64,000 nt of DNA from Gimesia maris (lineage in GTDB: Bacteria; Planctomycetota; Planctomycetia; Planctomycetales; Planctomycetaceae), in the NCBI RefSeq assembly GCF_008298035.1, contig NZ_CP042910.1, positions 2,681,001-2,745,000 of the forward strand, read 5' to 3'. Made by a program: the position numbers and the translations under genes. Below, in pieces: positions 56,942-64,000 of the stretch. The notes beneath the pieces are model-generated. The model was not told the DNA's origin. It made no database searches and was given only the letters and a program-made list of their open reading frames with translations. The stretch's first letter is position 1; every line of letters starts with the position of its first letter.

Positions 56942-58033
56942 ATGTTGTATCAGTCCCGCCAGGCTGTATTTCTGGTCATTGTCCTGTGTTTCTTCAGCAT
57001 GGGGGGCGTCGATGATCTGGTATGGGCTCAGGGGTCTTCTGTTCAGACAGGGGGAGATGCAGGTGCAGGCAGTTCACAGGCACTACAGCATCGAACGATA
57101 TTCATGCCTCGCGATGTCGAGATCGAACAGGTGAGCCAGTCTCCCCAGGTTCCCAATGTGCTGGATGCCGATTCGCGGGAAGCATTAGGAATTCCCCCCC
57201 AGTTACTGGAAGATGATCAGAACTGGACAGATTCCGGCGATGACTGTGTCGACTGCGATGCGATTGTGCCGCTCATCTCACATAAGCAGGGGGATGCCGG
57301 AGTGACATGGCTGCCGGGGACGGGCGATGAACTCGGGATTTTCAGCATTAATTTATCGGAAACGATCGAGATACCACGGTTTGAAGGCTTTTCAGTAACA
57401 CCTTATTTTGGTGTGCACTATCTGGATGGTCCGATACAGACTGATTTACCAGCGCGGGTTTACGATACCTCGGTCGCGTTCCGCTGGTTCAAAAAACATA
57501 ACGAAAAGTGGTCTTATGAACTGGAAGTGGCTCCCGGGGTTTATAGTGATTTCAAAAATGTGACTTCCGACTCTCTGCGGATTACCGGGAAAGGGCTGGC
57601 CTATTATGTTCATTCCCGCTCCAAGCAGTTTGTAATGGGAGTCGTGTACCTGGATCGCGAAAATATTCAGATGTTGCCCGCTGCGGGGATGATTATGTGG
57701 TTCAGCGAAGGATCACGCCTCGAGTTGATCTTCCCGAAACCCAAATTCACATACCGCATCGAAAAAACAGAGGAGCTGGAGCGCTGGGCGTATGTCGCCG
57801 GAGAGTTCGGCGGCGGTTCGTGGGGAATTCGGCGTGGCGCAACAGGCATTGATGATATCGCGACTTACAGTGACCTGCGTTTAATCGGAGGTCTCGAAAC
57901 AAAACATACCGGCGGAATGATCAGCAAACTGGAAGTCGGATTCGTCTTCAATCGCAAGCTGGAATATAAATCCGATATCGGCAATTACGATATTTCGCCG
58001 ACAGGAATGATGCGTTACCAGCTGACGTTTTAA
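56942..58033 (+). CDS. Exported outer-membrane-type protein of unknown function (DUF6268-like)
   Basis: A 363-residue protein with a signal peptide (AVFLVIVLCFFSMGGVDDLVWAQ, cut after about residue 28). A Ser/Gly-rich stretch and a Cys-x-x-Cys pair (DDCVDCDA) come next. The C-terminal 220 residues have alternating hydrophobic strands, for example GFSVTPYFGVHYLDG, KWSYELEVAPGVYSDF, FVMGVVYLDRENI, LRLIGGLETKH and a final aromatic strand ending RYQLTF, which is typical of outer-membrane beta-barrels. The DUF6268 label is a memory-based suggestion. The frame opens at a TTG (56927), but I use the ATG because no ribosome site supports the TTG. Repeat copy 4 ends 26 bases upstream. Confidence 0.7.
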   Translation: MLYQSRQAVFLVIVLCFFSMGGVDDLVWAQGSSVQTGGDAGAGSSQALQHRTIFMPRDVEIEQVSQSPQVPNVLDADSREALGIPPQLLEDDQNWTDSGDDCVDCDAIVPLISHKQGDAGVTWLPGTGDELGIFSINLSETIEIPRFEGFSVTPYFGVHYLDGPIQTDLPARVYDTSVAFRWFKKHNEKWSYELEVAPGVYSDFKNVTSDSLRITGKGLAYYVHSRSKQFVMGVVYLDRENIQMLPAAGMIMWFSEGSRLELIFPKPKFTYRIEKTEELERWAYVAGEFGGGSWGIRRGATGIDDIATYSDLRLIGGLETKHTGGMISKLEVGFVFNRKLEYKSDIGNYDISPTGMMRYQLTF

Positions 58034-58036
58034 GAC

Positions 58037-59140
58037 TCAGAGATCGCAGTTGATGTCGATCCAGGTCCGTTTGTCAAACGATTCCAGTACAGAGTCAGCA
58101 ACGAGCTGTGCTGAGGCACCGTGATCAAAACCGGGAATCGCGTCCCGTTCTTCGACGATGGCCGATACGAATTCATAGACCAGGTCATAACGAAATACGG
58201 TGCTGGGTACCCCTGCATGAGGCTCACGGGGACTGCCGTCAATTACCAGGTATTCATCGGGCACGGGCAGTTTTTCCATGGTCTGGCCCGGTTTGCCGAT
58301 CAGAATGTTGTTCGGATCAGTTAACTGATAGGCGGCAGAGCCCTCTGAACCATTGACCTCCGCCCATTCATAGCCGAAGCCATCATTGTGATAGCCTTTC
58401 ATCAGCGTGCTGCCTTCCCAGACCCCCACGGCTCCGTTTTCGAATTGACCAATCAGGGACGACCAGTCATCCACTTCTGACGGTTCGCAAGGCTCGCCTT
58501 CCGCCGTTTTATCGCGGGGAACAAACTGGGCGACGGCACCACAGATGCTTTTGATCGGTCCCAGCAGGTCCTGTGCAAAATCGATCCGGTGAATGGTCAT
58601 GTCGAACAGGTCACCCGCTCCTGCCAGTTTTTTGCTCTGCCGCCAGCCCCAGCTGGATTCAGGCCAGTCGAGAAAACGCTGGCTGCGAAAGTGTCGAGGC
58701 ACTCCCAGCGCCCCCGATTCGACCAGGTGTTTTACGTAACGCATCGAAGGGGCAAAGCGATAGGTGAAGGCCGTCATGTGCCTCAGGTTGGCATCGCGGG
58801 CTGCGCGGTACATTTCGGCTGATTCGGTGTAGTTCAGCCCCAATGGTTTTTCGCACATCACGTGTTTGCCGCCTTTGATGCAGGCTAAAGCAATTTCATG
58901 ATGCGTGAAATTGGGAGTGGCAATGATTACGGCGTCCACATCCGGGTCTTCTGCCATGTCTTCAAAGCGTGTCGAAACTTTGGTTTTTCCCCAGTCAGAC
59001 TGGCGTTGGGCCAGCAGTTCTGAATTCGGATCGCAGATGGAGACCAGTTCCGCACGGGGATCAAGATTGATGCCGGGAACATGATGGTAATCGGAGACGG
59101 CGCCTGCTCCAATGATTCCGATGCGAACTAAATCAGACAT
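58037..59140 (-). CDS. Gfo/Idh/MocA-family NAD(P)-dependent oxidoreductase
   Basis: Likely sugar or inositol-type dehydrogenase with a cytosolic location. The Rossmann start is IGIIGAGAVSDYHH (7-20). The family signature EKPLGLN is at 97-103, with HVMC before it, and the C-terminal domain contains FDMTIHRIDFAQDLLG with the catalytic histidine region, and YEWAEVNGSEG. At 367 residues the length is normal. It ends three bases after the convergent gene's stop. Substrate is not predictable; planctomycetes have many of these for polysaccharide breakdown. A related fragment is at the left edge of the window. Confidence 0.9.
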   Translation of the reverse strand: MSDLVRIGIIGAGAVSDYHHVPGINLDPRAELVSICDPNSELLAQRQSDWGKTKVSTRFEDMAEDPDVDAVIIATPNFTHHEIALACIKGGKHVMCEKPLGLNYTESAEMYRAARDANLRHMTAFTYRFAPSMRYVKHLVESGALGVPRHFRSQRFLDWPESSWGWRQSKKLAGAGDLFDMTIHRIDFAQDLLGPIKSICGAVAQFVPRDKTAEGEPCEPSEVDDWSSLIGQFENGAVGVWEGSTLMKGYHNDGFGYEWAEVNGSEGSAAYQLTDPNNILIGKPGQTMEKLPVPDEYLVIDGSPREPHAGVPSTVFRYDLVYEFVSAIVEERDAIPGFDHGASAQLVADSVLESFDKRTWIDINCDL

Positions 59141-59187
59141 GAGAAAACCTTAGCGAACTACTGTTATGGAAAATTCGAATACGATGC

Positions 59188-60456
59188 TTATTTCTGAAGT
59201 ATCTGGCTTAACAGCGCAAATGCTTCATCCTGTGTGTGAATCAGTTCTTCCAGCTGGGCATCTTGGACCTGCGTCAGCAGATGTTTGAATTGAGGACCTG
59301 ATTTGATCCCCAGGTCAATCAGATCATTGCCTGAGATCAGAGGAGGGGGATTCAAGACCTCTCTGGGTGTATGATCACGATACTGCCGGCAAAATTCAAG
59401 GTCGTCCAGTGGTTGTTTCCGAGAACTTAAATCGGCGGCGATCAATTCAAACAGCTGCGGGCAATCCTCGTGTGCCAGCAGTCGTTTGAGTCGCGACAGC
59501 TTCATTGCGGGGGCATGTTCCAGGCTGTGTCGCTGCTGAACCAGCCAGTGGACCAGGTTCAGAGAGTGGTTGGAAAAACGCAGACGCTTACAGATTTCAT
59601 AAATTTCATCCAGTCGCTGATCGGCTCCTGAAGCAGGTAAATCCAGCAGGAGGGTTGCGAACGCGGTTTCAAAGCTGTGCGTGCTGACCAGTTTCAAGCG
59701 ATCGAGTGTCTGAAGCCAGAGACTTCGATTTCCTGCAGATTCCCAGAGCGGTGCCAGTTCAGGCAAAACCTGTTTGAGCAGCCCTGTCTCCTGTACCAGG
59801 GCAATCGCCTGGCTGCGAGCCGGGTGGATCAGCATCTTACGCAGCTCGTCTGCAATCCGTTCGGGGCTGACCACATTGATCTGGTCTGCCATCGTCTGCA
59901 CTGCCTGGCGGGTCGATTCCTCCAGTTGAAAATGGAGTGTAGCCGCAAACCGTATCGCGCGGAGCAGGCGGAGTTTATCTTCCTGCATTCGTTCCAGCGG
60001 GTTTCCGATCGCACGAATGATGTGCTGATTGAGATCTGCTTTGCCCCCCACATAGTCGAAGAGGGAGTCGTTGATCGGATCGTAAAACATGCCATTGATA
60101 GTGAAATCCCGGCGCTGGGCATCTTCTTCTGCTGTGGTGAACTTTACATGTTCAGGCCGCCTGCCATCCAGGTAAGGGCCTTCGCTGCGAAAGGTGGCAA
60201 TCTCGACATCGCAGTCTGGCTGGTGTCCGCGAACGATGATGACTCCAAAGCTGGCACCGACTGCCAGAGTTCGACGTTTGCCAAACAGTGTGCGCACTTC
60301 CTCAGGGAGTGCATTCGTGGCGACATCGTAATCTTTGGGTTCTTTCTGCAGCAGCAGATCACGTACGCATCCGCCTGCCCACAAGGCCTGGAAGCCTGCG
60401 TCACGTAGTTTGCGGACGATCTCGACCGCTGCAAGATAAGGTTCTGAATGTTTCAT
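59188..60456 (-). CDS. cca: CCA tRNA nucleotidyltransferase (class II, poly(A) polymerase family)
   Basis: Adds or repairs the 3' CCA of tRNAs, or is a related poly(A)-adding enzyme. The class II nucleotidyltransferase signature GGCVRDLLL is at 28-36, with the metal-binding pair in KDYDVATNA (D42 and D44), RRDFTINGMFYD near 114-125, and RLLRAIRFAATL near 162-173. The remainder is helical (tRNA-binding body). Length (422) is normal for class II. The divergent region upstream (60457-60661) should hold promoters for this gene and for the 152-residue unknown. Distinguishing CCA-adding from poly(A)-adding needs more than the sequence. Confidence 0.88.
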   Translation of the reverse strand: MKHSEPYLAAVEIVRKLRDAGFQALWAGGCVRDLLLQKEPKDYDVATNALPEEVRTLFGKRRTLAVGASFGVIIVRGHQPDCDVEIATFRSEGPYLDGRRPEHVKFTTAEEDAQRRDFTINGMFYDPINDSLFDYVGGKADLNQHIIRAIGNPLERMQEDKLRLLRAIRFAATLHFQLEESTRQAVQTMADQINVVSPERIADELRKMLIHPARSQAIALVQETGLLKQVLPELAPLWESAGNRSLWLQTLDRLKLVSTHSFETAFATLLLDLPASGADQRLDEIYEICKRLRFSNHSLNLVHWLVQQRHSLEHAPAMKLSRLKRLLAHEDCPQLFELIAADLSSRKQPLDDLEFCRQYRDHTPREVLNPPPLISGNDLIDLGIKSGPQFKHLLTQVQDAQLEELIHTQDEAFALLSQILQK

Positions 60457-60661
60457 GGATCCTGTGTTTTGAATCGAACCGGGTTGAACAACTGGGTTGT
60501 CGTAATGATAGCAAGTTCTGAATACTTATCGACTTATGGTGGTTGTTTTTTTTCAGTTCCCAACGGTTCCTGGAAAAAAAAGAAGGTTTATCGGCTTGGA
60601 TGGACAGAGGAGGCCAACCAGAGGTTCTAAAACGGACTTCGCAAAAGGAGGAGAATGACGT

Positions 60662-61120
60662 ATGATTTATAGTCCATTTTGTTTCCATCTGGTTGATACG
60701 AGGTCTCTTACACTTATGGCACTCAGGAGTATCAGTCTCTGTTCAGGAACATTTGTTTTGGAAGGTACCCACGGAATACGTTTTGAGGGAACCCGCTTTT
60801 GGGTTCTTCATCGTAGAAGAGAATTTGGTCCGTTTGACTATGAATGGAGCAAAGATTTCTCTGGCGTGGAATTTATGTACCACGATCAAAAGTTTGGTGA
60901 ATATTGCAGTGCCGAGGAAATATTCGCCGATTTGAAGCAGTTTTCGCTGCCGATGCGCGTCGTTGAAGTCGCCAGTCTGACAATCGGGATGGTTCTGTAC
61001 GGTATTCTGAATGGACTTCCTCAAAAACTGTGGAGAGAACTTCTCAGGCAGCGCCTTGATGAATCAGGGTTTCAGCGGTTTGATATTCGCGAGGAAGGTC
61101 CCGAACGCTTCGCCAGTTGA
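60662..61120 (+). CDS. Protein of unknown function, 152 residues
   Basis: The ATG has an excellent ribosome site, AAAAGGAGGAG eight bases upstream, which supports it as a real gene. The protein has mixed alpha/beta character, with FEGTRFWVLHRRREFGPFDYEWSKDFSGVEFMY in the middle and a hydrophobic helix (VVEVASLTIGMVLYGIL) near residues 100-117, then a basic end (WRELLRQRLDESGF). The first 18 residues (MIYSPFCFHLVDTRSL) are the only doubtful part; an ATG at 60716 is an alternative. I do not recognise a family. It is flanked by cca (divergent) and the TetR gene downstream. Confidence 0.65.
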   Translation: MIYSPFCFHLVDTRSLTLMALRSISLCSGTFVLEGTHGIRFEGTRFWVLHRRREFGPFDYEWSKDFSGVEFMYHDQKFGEYCSAEEIFADLKQFSLPMRVVEVASLTIGMVLYGILNGLPQKLWRELLRQRLDESGFQRFDIREEGPERFAS

Positions 61121-61282
61121 TCTCGAATCAATTGCTGAATATTCGGTATTTCGACGAATCTTTGCGCTTGAGTAGCGAATTCGACTCAGAGACACTCATT
61201 AATACCGGTGTGCTTGTAATTGCTGTAAGTCAATTTGTAGTATAATTTTATATAGATAAAGATTGATTTTCAAAAATTTGCT

Positions 61283-61331
61283 TTGAATTTAAACGCCTGT
61301 TTAATACAATTGTTTTAAACGGCGAGTTTAA
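61283..61331 (+). promoter_or_regulatory. Promoter with tandem TetR-type operators upstream of the TetR regulator
   Basis: TTGAAT (61283-61288), 16 bases, then TACAAT (61305-61310) form a promoter. The 16-base spacer (61289-61304) is TTAAAC-GCCT-GTTTAA, a perfect inverted repeat. A second palindrome, TTAAAC-GGCGA-GTTTAA, lies at 61315-61331, just after the -10 box, its centre about 26 bases from the first. This is a classic arrangement for autorepression by a TetR-family dimer. The regulator starts at 61408. Confidence 0.65.
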
Positions 61332-61407
61332 TGAATATCACGATCAGGCTGTAATCATTCGATTGTCAGACCGGTCGGTTAGCGCTACAAAGAGTCGGAA
61401 TACCACC

Positions 61408-62076
61408 ATGTCCACAATCAATGTCCGTGAAAAACTGCTGGAGGTCGCGGGACCGGTTTTCTCAGAGAAAGGCTTTGAGAAGGCGACGGTTCGTGAAATC
61501 TGTCAGAAAGCGGATGTCAATCTGGCGAGTGTCAATTATTATTTTGGCGATAAAGAGCAGCTCTACCTGGAAGTAATCTGTCTGGCGAAACAGATGGGAG
61601 TTTCCCGGGCGCCTTTACCGGAATGGACTGAGAATACTCCCCCCGAACAAAAATTAGAGGATTGGGTTAAAACACTGGTGAGACGGATGTTGGGCACGGG
61701 AGAGCTTTCCTGGAGTAATCATCTGATAATGCGCGAAGTACTCAGGCCGACACGGGCCTGTGAGCATCTGGTACAGGAACTGTTCCGTCCGTTTGTGAAC
61801 ATCGCCGACAAAATCCTGCTGGAGATTCTGGGAGAGGATGTACCGGATCATCGGCGAATGCAGTGTGTCTTCAGTATTGCCGCTCAATGTCAGTTCTACC
61901 GTGTTTCAGGCGGTCTGGTTACCTTGATGCTGGGAGAGGAAGAGCAGAAAACTCATTACAATACCGAACAGATCATTGAACATATTCTGCAGTTTTCACT
62001 GTCAGCCATCAAAAATTTGAAACACGAATACCTCTCTTCAGAAATGGAATCTTCTTCCTCACTTAACCAGATCTGA
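61408..62076 (+). CDS. TetR/AcrR-family transcriptional regulator
   Basis: A 222-residue repressor. The N-terminal helix-turn-helix is at about residues 5-50 (REKLLEVAGPVFSEKGFEKATVREICQKADV with NLASVNYYFGDKEQLYLEVI following), a textbook TetR pattern. The C-terminal ligand domain resembles DUF1956/CecR-type members (VNYYFGDKEQLYLEVI with a C-terminal dimer). The frame opens at 61363; I use the ATG at 61408. It precedes the adaptor and RND genes on the same strand, so it probably controls that efflux operon, and the operator-promoter at 61283-61331 suggests it controls itself. The inducer is not predictable. Confidence 0.85.
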   Translation: MSTINVREKLLEVAGPVFSEKGFEKATVREICQKADVNLASVNYYFGDKEQLYLEVICLAKQMGVSRAPLPEWTENTPPEQKLEDWVKTLVRRMLGTGELSWSNHLIMREVLRPTRACEHLVQELFRPFVNIADKILLEILGEDVPDHRRMQCVFSIAAQCQFYRVSGGLVTLMLGEEEQKTHYNTEQIIEHILQFSLSAIKNLKHEYLSSEMESSSSLNQI

Positions 62077-62232
62077 ACCGGAACCCTGCACAATCAGAAA
62101 ACAGGTACTAAAACTGTGTTGAATTAAAACGGAATTTTATAAATCTAAGTATTACCGCGGGGCGACTGTAATTGACTTTACGCGTTTCACCGTCAATTTC
62201 ATTTGTGATGCAATTCACGATAGAAAATAATC

Positions 62233-63675
62233 ATGTCAGAATTCAAGAATCAGAAATCAGGCAGTTTTTATAAAAAACTGAAGCATTTCCTGCTGCCGAT
62301 TATTATTTTAGTAGCAGGTGGTGGCAGCCTGGTTGTATTAATGGCGATGAAAAAAGAACCGGAACAGAGTCAGAAACTTCTGGACCAGGTAGCACCTCTG
62401 GTTTTGACTCAGCCTGTGGTATCGACGGATGCCGGGTTTACGGTGACCGTTGATGGAACCGTGGTCCCTTCCCGCGAAGTCAAGCTGGCGGCAGAGGTGG
62501 CAGGCAGGGTTTTATTGACGCGTGATGGATGTAAAGTCGGGAACCTGGTTCGCAAAGCTACCGATCAGGAACGGGCGGCATCGGGAACAGAGAATCTGTT
62601 GATTCAGATTGATCCCGAAAACTATGAGCTCGAAGTCAAGCGACTGACGCAGGAACATGCACAGGCGCAGGATGTCATCGATGAACTGGAAGTAGAGATT
62701 GATAATTCCAAAGCGATGATTGATCTGGCGCATGAAGAAGTCAATCTGCAGAAAACACACTTGAATCGTGTCGAAAAATTAAGAGCCAGAAATGTGGTTT
62801 CCGATACGGAATACGAAGAAGCCAAGCGCAGCGAACTGGCTGCTCGTAATGCACTGCAGAAGTTAACCAATGAAGCCGACCTGCTGCGATCGAAACGACA
62901 GCGGATGATGCATGCCCGTGATCTGGTGGGAGTGCAACTGTCTCGCGCCAGGCTGGATCTCAGCCGGACCCGCATTTACTCACCCATCAATGGAGTCATC
63001 GTGGAAGACTCCGTCGAGCAGGATGGTTATGTCAAAGTCGGTGACCCGCTGGTGACGATCGAAGATACTTCCGCCGTGGAAGTGAGCATCGATCTGCGGA
63101 TGGAAGAACTTTCCCTGCTCTGGCAGCACGCGGCGCAGGCTGCCCGGGGTACTCGTGCCGCTGCCAATCCATCCAATCGCCATGATCTGGGATATCAACT
63201 GCCACAACTGCCTGTGAAAGTTTCTTATGAACTTGGCGGACGCAAGTTTGTCTGGGATGGGGAACTGTCCCGCTTCGATGGGATTGGTCTGGATGAAAAA
63301 ACAAGAACGGTTCCCTGTCGGATTATAGTATCTGATCCACGCCCCTCTGCCATTCTGGTAAATGGGCAGCCGACCAGTCAGATTGTAGGGGCTCCCCCTT
63401 TGACACGGGGAATGTTTGTCGTAATTGATATTCCCCTCAAGGGGGATGTTTCCCTGTTGCAACTTCCCGAGATGGCCATACGCCCGGGAAATCTGGTCTG
63501 GGTGGTTCGGGATGGTAAACTGCATTCTGAAACAGTTCGTGTTGTGGACATGAGTGGTGATCAGCTGTTGGTCGAGCAGGGGGCTTCAGGCCTGAAGCCG
63601 GGAGACCGGGTGGTCGTCTCGCCACTCAGCACTGCTGATGAAGGCATGCTGGTGAGTGAGGGAGACACAGAATGA
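62233..63675 (+). CDS. RND efflux periplasmic adaptor (membrane fusion protein), second system
   Basis: HlyD/AcrA-type adaptor, 480 residues, anchored by an N-terminal transmembrane segment (FLLPIIILVAGGGSLVVLMA). The first lipoyl half is VTVDGTVVPSREVKLAAEVAGRV, the coiled-coil hairpin is long (about residues 135-250, with EAKRSELAARNALQKLTNEADL), and the second lipoyl half is SRTRIYSPINGVIVEDSVEQDGYV. The C-terminal barrel has SIDLRMEELSLL and RTVPCRIIVSDP. It is longer than the 33380-34582 adaptor, with a longer hairpin. The stop overlaps the start of the permease by four bases (ATGA), so the pair is translationally coupled. The 156 bases upstream hold an ATTGAC/GTCAAT inverted repeat and an AT-rich palindrome. 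Confidence 0.9.
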   Translation: MSEFKNQKSGSFYKKLKHFLLPIIILVAGGGSLVVLMAMKKEPEQSQKLLDQVAPLVLTQPVVSTDAGFTVTVDGTVVPSREVKLAAEVAGRVLLTRDGCKVGNLVRKATDQERAASGTENLLIQIDPENYELEVKRLTQEHAQAQDVIDELEVEIDNSKAMIDLAHEEVNLQKTHLNRVEKLRARNVVSDTEYEEAKRSELAARNALQKLTNEADLLRSKRQRMMHARDLVGVQLSRARLDLSRTRIYSPINGVIVEDSVEQDGYVKVGDPLVTIEDTSAVEVSIDLRMEELSLLWQHAAQAARGTRAAANPSNRHDLGYQLPQLPVKVSYELGGRKFVWDGELSRFDGIGLDEKTRTVPCRIIVSDPRPSAILVNGQPTSQIVGAPPLTRGMFVVIDIPLKGDVSLLQLPEMAIRPGNLVWVVRDGKLHSETVRVVDMSGDQLLVEQGASGLKPGDRVVVSPLSTADEGMLVSEGDTE

Positions 63676-64000
63676 GGTCGATCATCAAATGGGCCATCAA
63701 TAATTCCCCAGCGATGAACACGCTGATGGTCACAGTGCTGGGGGTTGGCCTGGTTTCACTGATGATGATGCGTCGTGAAGTTTTTCCGGAATTTGAACTG
63801 GAAATCATTCTGGTCTCGGTGCCTTACCCGGGGGCCAGCCCTGATGAAGTTGAAGAAGGCATCTGCCAGAAAATGGAAGAGGCCGTTCGCGCCATTGACG
63901 GCATTAAAAAGATGACATCCATCGCCAATGAAGGTTCAGGCTCGATTGTTCTGGAATTAAGGGCAGATGTCCCCGATGTGCAGAAAATTCTGAACGAGGT
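63672..64000 (+). CDS. RND efflux permease, N-terminal part (runs off the window)
   Basis: The first 109 residues of an AcrB-type permease. The start MRSIIKWAINNSPAMNTLMV is followed by the first transmembrane helix, REVFPEFELEIILVSVPYPGASPDEVEEGICQKMEEAVRAIDGIKKM, the porter-domain opening that is diagnostic. It is cut by the right edge. The initiator overlaps the previous stop (ATGA at 63672-63675). It belongs to a different subgroup from the pump at 30162, judging from a longer adaptor partner and lower similarity in these opening residues. Confidence 0.92.
   Translation, partial: MRSIIKWAINNSPAMNTLMVTVLGVGLVSLMMMRREVFPEFELEIILVSVPYPGASPDEVEEGICQKMEEAVRAIDGIKKMTSIANEGSGSIVLELRADVPDVQKILNE

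Noticed and set aside
60440-60500. tRNA T-arm-like sequence (GGTTCGATTC on the minus strand)
   Set aside because: No flanking stem or cloverleaf could be built around it; it lies at the cca start region.
62171-62197. ATTGAC-N15-GTCAAT inverted repeat before the second adaptor gene as a TetR operator
   Set aside because: It does not resemble the TTAAAC/GTTTAA palindromes found before the regulator and the arms are short; listed only as context.

Overview
The window reads as chromosomal DNA of a Planctomycetota bacterium, probably a Gimesia/Planctomyces-like member of Planctomycetales. Base composition is near 50% GC. Supporting genes are a formylmethanofuran-dehydrogenase subunit C homologue (C1 pathway), an OleC-OleD hydrocarbon-type pair, Gfo/Idh/MocA oxidoreductases, many secreted proteins with no recognisable family, a small Arg/Lys-rich protein of a type I associate with planctomycetes, and an unusually long SecA. 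No rRNA, tRNA, CRISPR array, phage or intact insertion sequence is visible. The taxonomic placement is inference from gene content.

Layout. 0-8.4 kb: end of a Gfo/Idh/MocA gene, a sodium:dicarboxylate symporter with an extra extracytoplasmic domain, a GAF/SpoIIE phosphatase, a BioF2/FemAB-like acetyltransferase, a HEAT-repeat protein and a Gly/Tyr-rich secreted protein. 8.4-14.8 kb: fhcC, oleC-oleD, pckA and a secreted unknown. 15-19 kb: a long gap, two tandem alpha/alpha-toroid repeat proteins and a sulfite-oxidase-like enzyme. 19-28.5 kb: secA, waaA, metK, a membrane protein and fabH. 28.5-36.5 kb (mostly minus strand): a membrane protein, an RND pump with adaptor, a divergent NagB-like protein and a bifunctional-nuclease-family protein. 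36.6-50.8 kb (minus strand): valS, cimA, ftsK and the housekeeping run tpiA-secG-yicC-gmk-rpoZ-coaC-coaB, then pheA. 51-56.5 kb: dnaK, clpB and a 56-residue protein. 56.8-64 kb: an outer-membrane-like protein, a Gfo/Idh/MocA oxidoreductase, a CCA-adding enzyme, a small unknown, and a TetR regulator followed by a second RND efflux operon that runs off the end.

Four observations stand out. (1) An 86-87 bp structured repeat is present four times, at 3634, 14994, 39658 and 56830, always in the same orientation and always between genes, with arm changes that preserve base pairing. (2) SecA carries five tandem copies of what looks like its helical-wing module. (3) Exact matches to the sigma-54 -24/-12 promoter pattern lie upstream of secA and of dnaK. 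(4) A TetR-type operator exactly fills the spacer between the -35 and -10 boxes of the regulator's own promoter.

Working together: the window pairs protein export and folding (SecA, SecG, DnaK, ClpB) with envelope work (WaaA, two RND systems, secreted proteins) and central metabolism (PckA, TpiA, CimA, PheA, MetK, CoaB/CoaC). The minus-strand tpiA-to-coaB run is a compact probable operon. OleC/OleD and FhcC each lack their usual partners here, so those pathways must be completed elsewhere in the genome.
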